A stretch of DNA of 64,000 bases. It comes from Mesostigma viride (taxonomy: Eukaryota; Streptophyta; Mesostigmatophyceae; Mesostigmatales; Mesostigmataceae). The position numbers and the translations under genes were made by a program. Positions 28,461 to 39,700 of this stretch are shown here, one piece after another (position 1 is the first letter of the stretch; each line of letters opens with the position of its first letter). Location of the stretch: the NCBI GenBank assembly GCA_009746045.1, contig RPFO01000412.1, forward strand, positions 742,662 through 806,661, written 5' to 3'. The notes under the pieces were generated by a model. That model saw only the letters and a list, made by a program, of their open reading frames with translations, did not search any database and was not told the DNA's origin.

Positions 28461-29803
28461 TCAAAACTTGGCTGTCTTATAAATGTCAAGTGGCGACAAG
28501 TCCCATGTCTCTTGATGGAACACCACCAAGTTCTCATCGTTGAGGGTGAGCGTGGACTTCCCGCCATAATACGTCTTCGGGTGCAGCCAGACGTTGAACG
28601 ACGCCACCTCCTTCCAACGTGCCTCGATCGTCTTGCTGTCGAGTATTTTTACATCACCGACCAGTTCCAGGCTGCACCCTGGCTTGTAGAAGAGCCGGTC
28701 GACACCGTCCAGGAAACGCTGGAGGCCGGGGCCAAAGTTGGCCGTTGGGTCTGCAAAGGTGCAGTTCTCGTCTGCAGCGATCCGTGAGCACACCACAGTA
28801 GTAATCAACCATTGTCAATGTCATGCAGAGCTAACAGGAGTAACTAGTAGCTATTGGCACCATTAAGCCCTACAGGGGCCAGTCAGAGTCGGTCAGGCGT
28901 AGTGCGCATGCCCCATTCGTTTAACAACCGACAACTGGAATCATGTGCTGCTGATGCAAGCGTACTCCTCAGCAGGAACATTGGTATGTTCCTATACAGG
29001 TGTAGAAATGGCGGGGGGGTAACAATTTAAGAGAATAATGTGCTCAAGGATATACATGGCACGATTCCTATGATACTCCCACAGGGTTCCTGCAACCACT
29101 GGGATAAGCAAGAGATGCCTCGCTGCATTCAGCTTGGAAGGCGAGACGGACTTCCTGACGCAGCAACCCTGGCGATTCCTGGCCTGGCACTGACATCGTC
29201 GTGATTGAGATCGCCATTGCCGTGATTGAGATGGCACCCTGGCAATTGAAGCGTAAGGTGTACTGTGTAAAACTGCATCACGAGTGAGAAAGAACACGGC
29301 GAGATGGCGGACTATAAGAGGCCCCATCCGATGAAAATTCATCTATGATGAATTTTCGTCGGCCGGATACCGTGCGGGAGCATTCGAGCAGTTCACTCAC
29401 CGTAGATCTCCCGGGTCAGCCTCCCCGTCACCAGGTAGTCTCTTTCGATAATGTCTTGCTTGAGAATTTTGGCGATGGTCTCTAACGGTTGGTTCTTCAG
29501 CTTCTTGCCGACAACTGGAGGCTCCCTGGACTTGCTTAGCTTTTCTCCAGCGTATCTAACTAGGAGCGTGAACGGCAGGACGACTGCGAGGTAGATGGGG
29601 GCAACGTTAATGCCCGCGCCTGGCTCGGGAGACACCTGAGCCCTGGGTGCTCTCACACTGCGAGCACCCAAACTTGGAACCGCTATACATGGCTTTCTAG
29701 TGTGTCGTCGCTCGGAATGAAGATTCAATCCCTTGTTTCCAGCTCGATAGGGACGCCCGAATGATGACAATGGAGAAATCAAGGTAGCTGAAGCGCAACT
29801 CAT
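28461..29803 (-). CDS. Plastid-type DUF2358 (NTF2-like) protein
   Basis: Two exons on the minus strand: 29,803-29,401 and 28,771-28,461, joined across a GT-AG phase-1 intron (donor GTGAGT, acceptor GCTGCAG), giving 237 aa. The N-terminus MSCASATLISPLSSFGRPYR is Ser/Arg rich like a chloroplast transit peptide. A hydrophobic span follows (NVAPIYLAVVLPFTLLVRY). Then DYLVTGRLTREIYDENCTFA, DPTANFGPGLQRFLDGVD, VGDVKILDSKTIEARWKE and NLVVFHQETWDLSPLDIYK. That order (YLVTGxLT, CxFxDPT, exxxIxAxW, ETWxxSPL) is what I know of the DUF2358 family, common in plants and algae and of undefined function. An in-frame ATG 16 codons upstream (29,851) could be used instead; 29,803 gives the more typical transit peptide. 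Confidence 0.82.
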
Positions 29804-30755
29804 TCTCGCAGTTTGTGAGGTTGCCGTGTAAAGATCAGGGACTAGATGCAAATTGCGGATAATGTTCTTGGGAGTTCTTTATTATGCCAATGCGACGAAA
29901 GAAAGCAGTAGCCCATCTACAAATAATATGAGCATTCTGTCCATTGTAACAGCCTAGCCCGGTTATCCTGGTAGCCCACGTGATCAACAGCATGCCGCAT
30001 CAGATCCCCGAAGACCCCGATGCTTGATAGGATCACGTGCGCGTGCTATTTCCTGGGCTCGTTCGTTGGCCACAGTATCCTTAGACGGTAACCTCAGTTA
30101 GTCCTAGCTCATAAGTCCTAACTGACACTTTGACAGCAGATGGACAAGATGATAGGCATAGTTATTAATTAATAAGGCGTGGTAAGTGGTTTCGGTATCC
30201 AGTATCCACTTTTAGCGCACTATCCAGGGCTGTAAGATGCTTCCTACGATTATTCTGCCCGCTGTAACCCGCCACGTGTTTGTCACTCGGGTTGTCGGGG
30301 GATCACTGATCCGGGTGCAGTGTGCTGCAGCCTGCAGTATGTCGCACTGCTTGTGTTCACGCACGAAAAAAGTTGAAGGTTGTCTCTTGTGGCGATGGCA
30401 GGGAAAATTGGCGATACCGGCGAACACATTGCGTAATCCGATGAAAATATATCATGAACGGAATTGAGAAATTTTTGTTCTAGTATAAATTGATGAATGG
30501 CATGCATCGCTTGCCAATAAATGAAAATTAGACTGAGCCGAATGGCGTTCGCGGGGAGCGAATATCTACAACTTCCATGGGAAAGTGTTACGCGCTTCAA
30601 GATTGCTGAGGCTGTTCTCACAACGCCCGCAGCCCGTTTAGTAGTCTAGAGTGGCTTTCATGGCATTCTGAATAAAGGTTACTTCAATGTCTCCGAGGAG
30701 AGCGCAAATTGGATTATACTGATCATTGAAGGGTTTTCGGTCAGCGTTGCTGGAG
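29804..30755. promoter_or_regulatory. Divergent promoter region of DUF2358 gene and METTL16
   Basis: The two genes are transcribed away from each other across about 950 bp. A nine-base inverted repeat, CACGTGATC at 29,977-29,985 and GATCACGTG at 30,031-30,039, places two G-box cores (CACGTG) symmetrically. No TATA box was convincingly assigned. Any regulatory role is inference. Confidence 0.35.
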
Positions 30756-33700
30756 ATGCAAGACAAGGCGGTCCGCGCCATTCATCCAAGGTATGAACGC
30801 TACAACCCAGGGATTTCCCCCTGCTCCTGCCTGGCTGTCTTGTTTCTCATGACTCGACAATCGTACAAATTCTGTATTCGCATGCATGGCGCAGGAGCGG
30901 TTTTGGACGCTTTTATCCATAATTTCGATTCACTTCAGCGTACTGTATTGGTAGCTGAATCTCGATGCAAATGCATGCCGGCTTTATAAGATGCAACCAA
31001 TGGACCCACGCGCATCCATGCAGGCAGCAATTTGGATGGTGGCAGTCCTCGCCATTGGATTGGCATTCTAAATTCATAGATCCACCAGACGTCGCATACT
31101 AAGCACAAAAAATCCTTGTCGTGATTAATTCATAATATTGGGATCTTCATTTAAGTTAGTCGCATGCTTGCGCCTGTTCCTAACATCTTCATCCTGTCTT
31201 GAAATGTCTTCATGTACGCACGATGGCAGGAATCGATATGCGGATGCTCCCCCGGACTTTTCTCAGCTGGCGTCACGTCACGCGTCCTTTAAGGCCTTGT
31301 AAGCATACCCTGCGCGCGCCGATACGGTGCATGCAGTTAGTCAGCCTGCCACCTTCGGTTTCGTTCTGAAAATGTTGTGTCAGACAGGATGGCGTTCCCA
31401 TGCGCTGAAGTGGATAAATTTTGAGGGAGTCGTCGACCCCATCCTTACTTCAGGCAGCTCAAGCATACTGCGATGCTGGGAATGTCACCTCACAAGCATC
31501 TCTAGAGAGCACCTGGAATCTGGCTGTACCTACCACAAAAGCACTACAACCATTACCTACCACCATTGCCCAACTGCAATAAGCGGGCAGCGCAAAACTG
31601 TCTCTTTACTAACCATGTTTACCTTTTGCCCCAGGCTTCCAGTTCAAATCTCGGGTAACATCGATCGTCGGTGTATCCAAAGTGACGTCCACCCTGTAGT
31701 TAGTCACCCTGGATAATAATAGTTATAATCAAGCGGTAAGTAATTTTCCCTATGAACCACAACTTACCAATTGCTTATTTTGGAAAGAAAAGTCAAAACT
31801 AGTACCCCACATTCAACGTATTATACCATTTACAATGCCCTGCACGCCACTCCACCGTGTCACGCCCCACACTCCACCGTGCCATTTACATCCTGTTTCT
31901 TGTAGATTGCACCAGGGAGGACCTGCTCGATCAGCTACCAACTTGTCTCTTTCCAGGTTTCTTTTCTTGGTGTGCGAGGGGGGGGCGGAATGGGAGTTGA
32001 GATGTGGTTGGGAGAGGAGGGCAACTGGGATGTAGGTTGTGGGCTCATTTTAATGATTAATTAACTAATCAATTTATGAATTATCACGTAGACTGTGTCA
32101 CGTGGGTACCAATCAAGGAACCTTCAAGACCTGTACACAATGAGAAGGAGGGAGGGCGCCCTAGCTTCTCTCACTCAGCCCGAAGTGGGCAGGCCACAGA
32201 GCGCTCTCTCCGCATCATGGGCCGGGCGCAACTGTGGGTGCAATAAAGCTTCGGCATACCAAAAGCGTGGCGGATGCAGTCAGGCTGCCCCATGACCTCC
32301 AGAGCCCACAGATAGGCTTTGAACGCATTGAGAGGCGCGCCGGATTGGAATAGTGTAAGGCCTCTCTCGGAGCCGGAGGGTTTTTAGGGGCATACCCAGG
32401 GCTCACCCACAAGCCCCATATATGACCCAAACCATAAGTGCCAACTCGTGTTCTTGCCAAGTGGCTAGCCTTTAAATGTAATTGAACATAATTTGGTGAT
32501 GAAGACGACCCAAGTCGTAAGTCCTGTCTGCCCCCCCATCCCTGACGCAGGAAAGCCAGGAAAGTGATGAGTAGATGGACATGGTCTTCTGTGGTTCTGA
32601 CCCTTAGAGAAACCATGGCAGTTTAGGGTTAAGAGCTATGAAAACTCAATCACTAGTATGATGCAACCACAGCCAGACAGTATGAAGCAACGACAGCCAG
32701 CTGCCAGGTAAGCAAGCTGCTCTTGGGTTTTGGACACATCACACCTTTTTGGACATGCTCTACCTACCTTTGGCACAGGCTTAGGGAAGTTACTATATAC
32801 AGCTTCACAAAGTAAGCTCTATGGTGTGCCTATCTATGGCCACCGTGGAACAATAAGGGTCATGAAGCAGCCTGGCCTCTCACGCCTTGTCGCATATCTC
32901 ATAGACATCTTTCTTGTTATGTTAGGGTTTGTGCTTGTGCATGCATGTCTGCGGTGGTGGTGACGGTGGTGTGTGCGTGGGTGCTTCTGCCCTTCGGGGG
33001 ATGTCCATGCATCGTACAGCGTCTTCTACGACAAGAAGGGCAACCCCTGCATCGACTGGACCAGCAGCGCCGCGACACGGTAATGGGAAAAGCGGCGCAA
33101 TAATGCTGGCAGGGCACGGTGATGGCTCACATGTGGGGGACCAGCCGGGCCGCGACACGGTAAGGGCGCGACGCGGCGCAATAGTGCTGGCAGACGGCAT
33201 ACGACAGTGATTGCGGCAGCAGGCATTACGCAGGGCTTTCTCTTGCAAGCTTGTTGCGTGAAGCTAGCAAGCACGCATGCTGGTTGCTTGTTGCGTGAAG
33301 CTAGCAAGCATGCATGCTGGTTGCTTGTCCACTTTTGGTGGTAAGCAGTGCGCCATTTCGTTTATTGTCACGGGGGGAACAAATTGCTTGTCGCACGCGC
33401 ATTTTCAACCGTCTAGATCTCGGCCCGCCGTTTCGAGCCGTAGGATGTCACTTTTAAAGTTCAAAAAGTTTCCTTGAAACGTTTAGCCTTTCCTTGAAAT
33501 GTTTATCCTCGGCGCGCGCCATTTATCAGCCGTGGATGAGATTTTCCACCGTCCGATTTCGACTCCAGAAACCCAGTACGAGGCCATGGCAAGCGGAGGA
33601 GGTTTAAGCGGCGCGGAGAGGTAAGGGAGGCGGACGGGCGAGCGTAGCGTGGGGGGAGGGGGGGACGTCGACGGGTTTGGCGGGCGCTCTGTTTTGGCGC

Positions 33701-36700
33701 TTTTTATGAGGCGTTTTGTTTTCCCCTCTTGGGCTTCAGTTTTTTTTTTTACGTCTGGGGGTCGCGTTTTTTTTTCTGTGGGCGTTTCTGACCGTTGGAT
33801 CGGCGCTAAGAAATCCAGTTTTTTGGGAGCGCCTGATGGAATCTTCCGTCCGCCAGGATCCACGACGGAATCTATTGTTGTGGTGGTGGTGGTCCCACAC
33901 GGGGGCGGGAACGATTCCCTCTGGTTAACGGCGGAATCTTCCGTTACAACACTTGGCTTCATACACTTGAATGTACCCGGGGATTTAGGGCACCGGCTAC
34001 AGTCAGTCAGCTGTATGGGCGCGGGAGCGGGAGCGGGAGCGGGATACGGAAAGATTCCACCAGGTTCTTGTCAACCGCAGAATCTTTCGTATCCTCGGGA
34101 TTTACTATAAGTCCGGGGACTCCCTGGGATTCGCCGCTCATGGGCAGCGCAGAATCTATAGTGGCCGGGGGCCGTATATACATGGAGCCGCGGATGTGAG
34201 TACCGGTGGTACTTATCGGGGCAATGTGACGTGGACCAACTAACAAGGGCCCGTGGAGTTACGAAACCGGAATACCTGGATCCTGTCAGAAGACGTCCCT
34301 GGATTCATGTAGACGGATGGCTGCAACGGGATTCTAGCCTTGCATTCACTTAAATGCCGTACACCCCTAATAGATTCCAAACTTCCGCACCAGCAAATCT
34401 GCCCAAATCTGATTCCTTCTCTGGTGATGACGGATGGACCGGATAGATGCCTAGCTTCGTGGAATCGCGCAAACTACAGGTTGATACACAACTGTGGGTT
34501 ATTCAGAAAGATCCTGGATCCCTGGGTCATGAATCCTCCATCGCAGCAGCAGGCCCAGGGCGGCGAAGCGTTGAGGACCCGCGACGAGATGCCAGGGTGC
34601 AGGCTAAGGTCAAGATTGCGTAACCGTCATTAAGATCTGAAATCTACGGCTGTCGCGCCCCAAGAACCTGGGATTCACTACGCCCCAACCACCTGGCACT
34701 AAACACTACGTTTCCATGTTTCGGAGCTCCAAACCCGAGTAGATCCAGGGTAGATCCGATTCTTTGAGTGGCGACTGATATTCTCTTGTGTTAGTGCGAA
34801 TTCTAAGACTTACAGAGAAGATTCTATCTCTTAGATCACCGAAATCTGTCAAATATCCTTAGATTCCGATCCGTGGGCTAAAAAAGTGGACAAGCCGCTT
34901 TCCTCACTGGACCCTCGTGCGGAAAGCAATTTGTCGCCACTCGGACTGCTTTTCGCACCACTCGGGCCGCCGGCCCTCGTGGGCGAAAAGCAGCCCGCGT
35001 GGCGACAAATTGCTTTCCGCACGAGGGTCCAGTGAGGAAAGCTCCACTTGTTGCGTGAGCTAGCAAGCACACATGCTGGTTGCTAGTTGCCTGAAGCTAG
35101 CAAGCACGCATGCTGGTTGCTTGTTGCGTGAAGCTAGCAAGCACGCATGCTGGTCGCTTGTTGCGTGAGCCAGCAAGCACGCATGCTGGTTGCTTGTTGC
35201 GTGAGCTAGCAAGCACGCATGCTGGTTGCTTGTTGCGTGAGCTAGCACGCATGCTGGTTGCTTGTTGCGTGAGCCAGCAAGCACGCATGCTGGTTGCTTG
35301 TTGCGTGAAGCTAGCAAGCACGCATGCTGGTTGCTTGTTGCGTGAAGCTAGCAAGCACGCATGCTGGTTGCTTGTTGCGTGAAGCTAGCAAGCACGCATG
35401 CTGGTCGCTTGTTGCGTGAGCCAGCAAGCATGCATGCTGGTTGCTTGTTGCATGAGCCAGCAAGCACGCATGCTGGTTGCTTGTTGCGAGAGCAAGCACG
35501 CATGCTGGTCGCTTGTTGCGTGAGCTAGCAAGCACGCATGCTGGTTGCTTGTTGCGTGAGCTAGCAAGCACACATGCTGGTTGCTTGTTGCCTGAAGCTA
35601 GCAAGCACGCATGCTCGTTGCTTGTTGCGTGAAGCTAGCAAGCACGCATGCTGGTCGCTTGTTGCGTGAGCCAGCAAGCACGCATGCTGGTTGCTTGTTG
35701 CGTGAGCTAGCAAGCACGCATGCTGGTTGCTTGTTGCGTGAGCTAGCACGCATGCTGGTTGCTTGTTGCGTGAGCCAGCAAGCACGCATGCTGGTTGCTT
35801 GTTGCGTGAAGCTAGCAAGCACGCATGCTGGTTGCTTGTTGCGTGAAGCTAGCAAGCACGCATGCTGGTTGCTTGTTGCGTGAAGCTAGCAAGCACGCAT
35901 GCTGGTCGCTTGTTGCGTGAGCCAGCAAGCATGCATGCTGGTTGCTTGTTGCATGAGCCAGCAAGCACGCATGCTGGTTGCTTGTGGCGAGAGCAAGCAC
36001 GCATGCTGGTCGCTTGTTGCGTGAGCTAGCAAGCACGCATGCTGGTTGCTTGTTGCGTGAGCTAGCAAGCACGCATGCTGGTTGCTTGTTGCGTGAGCTA
36101 GCAAGCACGCATGCTGGTTGCTTGTTGCGTGAGCTAGCAAGCACGCATGCTGGTTGCTTGTTGCGTGAGCTAGCAAGCACGCATGCTGGTTCCTTGTTGC
36201 GTGAGCTAGCACGCATGCTGGTTGCTTGTTGCGTGAGCTAGCAAGCACGCATGCTGGTCGCTTGTTGCGTGAGCCAGCAAGCACGCGTGCTGGTTGCTTG
36301 TTGCGTGAGCTAGCAAGCACGCATGCTGGTTGCTTGTTGCGTGAGCTAGCACGCATGCTGGTTGCTTGTTGCGTGAGCTAGCAAGCAAGCATGCTGGTTG
36401 CTTGTCGCGTGAAGCTAGCAAGCACGCATGCTGGTCGCTTGTTGCGTGAGCTAGCAAGCACGCATGCTGGTTGCTTGTCGCGTGAAGCTAGCAAGCACGC
36501 ATGCTGGTTGCTTGTTGCGTGAGCCAGCAAGCACGCATGCTGGTTGCTTGTTGCGTGAGCCAGCAAGCACGCATGCTGGTTGCTTGTTGCGTGAAGCTAG
36601 CAAGCACGCATGCTGGTTGCTTGTTGCGTGAGCTAGCAAGCACGCATGCTGGTTGCTTGTTGCGTGAAGCTAGCAAGCACGCATGCTGGTTGCTTGTTGC

Positions 36701-39700
36701 GTGAGCCAGCAAGCACGCATGCTGGTTGCTTGTTGCGTGAAGCTAGCAAGCACGCATGCTGGTCGCTTGTTGCGTGAGCCAGCAAGCACGCATGCCGGTT
36801 GCTTGTTGCGTGAGCTAGCAAGCACGCATGCTGGTTGCTTGTTGCGTGAGCTAGCAAGCATGCGTGCTGGTCGCTTGTTGCGTGAGCTAGCAAGCACGCA
36901 TGCTGGTCGCTTGTTGCGTGAGCTAGCAAGCACGCATGCTGGTTGCTTGTTGCGTGAGCTAGCAAGCACGCATGCTGGTTGCTCGTTGCGTGAGCTAGCA
37001 AGCATGCTGGTTGCTCGTTGCGTGAGCAAGCATGCATGCTGGTTGCTTGTTGCGTGAGCTAGCAAGCACGCGTGCTGGTCGCTTGTTGCGTGAGCTAGCA
37101 AGCACGCGTGCTGGTTGCTTGTTGAGTGAGCTAGCAAGCAGGCATGCTGGTTGCTTGTTGTGTGAGCTAGCAAGCACGCGTGCTGGTTGCTTGTTGCGTG
37201 AGCTAGCAAGCACGCATGCTGGTTGCTTGTTGCGTGAGCCAGCAAGCACGCATGCTGGTTGCTTGTTGCGTGAGCTAGCAAGCACGCATGCTGGTTGCTT
37301 GTTGCGTGAGCTAGCAAGCACGCATGCTGGTTGCTTGTTGCGTGAGCTAGCACGCATGCTGGTTGCTTGTTGCGTGAGCTAGCAAGCAAGCATGCTGGTT
37401 GCTTGTCGCGTGAAGCTAGCAAGCACGCATGCTGGTCGCTTGTTGCGTGAGCTAGCAAGCACGCATGCTGGTTGCTTGTCGCGTGAAGCTAGCAAGCACG
37501 CATGCTGGTCGCTTGTTGCGTGAGCTAGCAAGCACGCATGCTGGTTGCTTGTCGCGTGAAGCTAGCAAGCACGCATGCTGGTCGCTTGTTGCGTGAGCCA
37601 GCAAGCACGCATGCTGGTTGCTTGTTGCGTGAGCCAGCAAGCACGCATGCTGGTTGCTTGTTGCGTGAAGCTAGCAAGCACACATGCTGGTTGCTTGTTG
37701 CGTGAGCTAGCAAGCACGCATGCTGGTTGCTTGTTGCGTGAGCTAGCAAGCACGCATGCTGGTTGCTTGTTGCGTGAGCCAGCAAGCACGCATGCTGGTT
37801 GCTTGTTGCGTGAGCCAGCAAGCACGCATGCTGGTCGCTTGTTGCGTGAGCCAGCAAGCACGCGTGCTGGTTGCTTGTTGCGTGAGCTAGCAAGCACGCA
37901 TGCTGGTTGCTTGTTGCGTGAGCTAGCACGCATGCTGGTTGCTTGTTGCGTGAGCCAGCAAGCAAGCATGCTGGTTGCTTGTCGCGTGAAGCTAGCAAGC
38001 ACGCATGCTGGTCGCTTGTTGCGTGAACTAGCAAGCACGCATGCTGGTTGCTTGTCGCGTGAAGCTAGCAAGCACGCATGCTGGTTGCTTGTTGCGTGAG
38101 CTAGCAAGCACGCATGCTGGTTGCTTGTTGCGTGAGCCAGCAAGCACGCATGCTGGTTGCTTGTTGCGTGAGCTAGCAAGCACGCAAGCTGGTTGCTTGT
38201 TGCGTGAGCTAGCAAGCACGCATGCTGGTTGCTTGTTGCGTGAGCTAGCATGCACGCATGCTGGTCGCTTGTTGCGTGAGCTAGCAAGCACGCATGTTGG
38301 TTGCTTGTTGCGTGAGCTAGCAATCACGCGTGCTGGTCGCTTGTTGCGTGAGCTAGCAAGCACGCATGCTGGTTGCTTGTTGCGTGAGCTAGCAAGCATG
38401 CGTGCTGGTTGCTTGTTGCGTGAGCTAGCAAGCACGCATGCTGGTCGCTTGTTGCGTGAGCTAGCAAGCACGCATGCTGGTCGCTTGTTGCGTGAGCTAG
38501 CAAGCACGCATGCTGGTTGCTTGTTGCGTGAGCTAGCAAGCACGCATGCTGGTTGCTCGTTGCGTGAGCTAGCAAGCATGCTGGTTGCTCGTTGCGTGAG
38601 CAAGCATGCATGCTGGTTGCTTGTTGCGTGAGCTAGCAAGCACGCATGCTGGTCGCTTGTTGCGTGAGCTAGCAAGCACGCGTGCTGGTTGCTTGTTGAG
38701 TGAGCTAGCAAGCAGGCATGCTGGTTGCTTGTTGTGTGAGCCAGCAAGCACGCATGCTGGTTGCTTGTTGCGTGAGCTAGCAAGCACGCATGCTGGTTGC
38801 TTGTTGCGTGAGCTAGCAAGCACGCATGCTGGTTGCTTGTTGCGTGAGCCAGCAAGCACGCATGCTGGTTGCTTGTTGCGTGAGCTAGCAAGCAAGCATG
38901 CTGGTTGCTTGTCGCGTGAAGCTAGCAAGCACGCATGCTGGTCGCTTGTTGCGTGAGCTAGCAAGCACGCATGCTGGTTGCTTGTCGCGTGAAGCTAGCA
39001 AGCACGCATGCTGGTCGCTTGTTGCGTGAGCTAGCAAGCACGCATGCTGGTTGCTTGTCGCGTGAAGCTAGCAAGCACGCATGCTGGTCGCTTGTTGCGT
39101 GAGCCAGCAAGCACGCATGCTGGTTGCTTGTTGCGTGAGCCAGCAAGCACGCATGCTGGTTGCTTGTTGCGTGAAGCTAGCAAGCACACATGCTGGTTGC
39201 TTGTTGCGTGAGCTAGCAAGCACGCATGCTGGTTGCTTGTTGCGTGAGCTAGCAAGCACGCATGCTGGTTGCTTGTTGCGTGAGCTAGCAAGCACGCATG
39301 CTGGTCGCTTGTTGCGTGAGCTAGCAAGCACGCATGCTGGTCGCTTGTTGCGTGAGCCAGCAAGCACGCGTGCTGGTTGCTTGTTGCGTGAGCTAGCAAG
39401 CACGCATGCTGGTTGCTTGTTGCGTGAGCTAGCACGCATGCTGGTTGCTTGTTGCGTGAGCCAGCAAGCAAGCATGCTGGTTGCTTGTCGCGTGAAGCTA
39501 GCAAGCACGCATGCTGGTCGCTTGTTGCGTGAGCCAGCAAGCAAGCATGCTGGTTGCTTGTCGCGTGAAGCTAGCAAGCACGCATGCTGGTTGCTTGTTG
39601 CGTGAGCTAGCAAGCACGCATGCTGGTTGCTTGTTGCGTGAGCCAGCAAGCACGCATGCTGGTTGCTTGTTGCGTGAGCTAGCAAGCACGCAAGCTGGTT

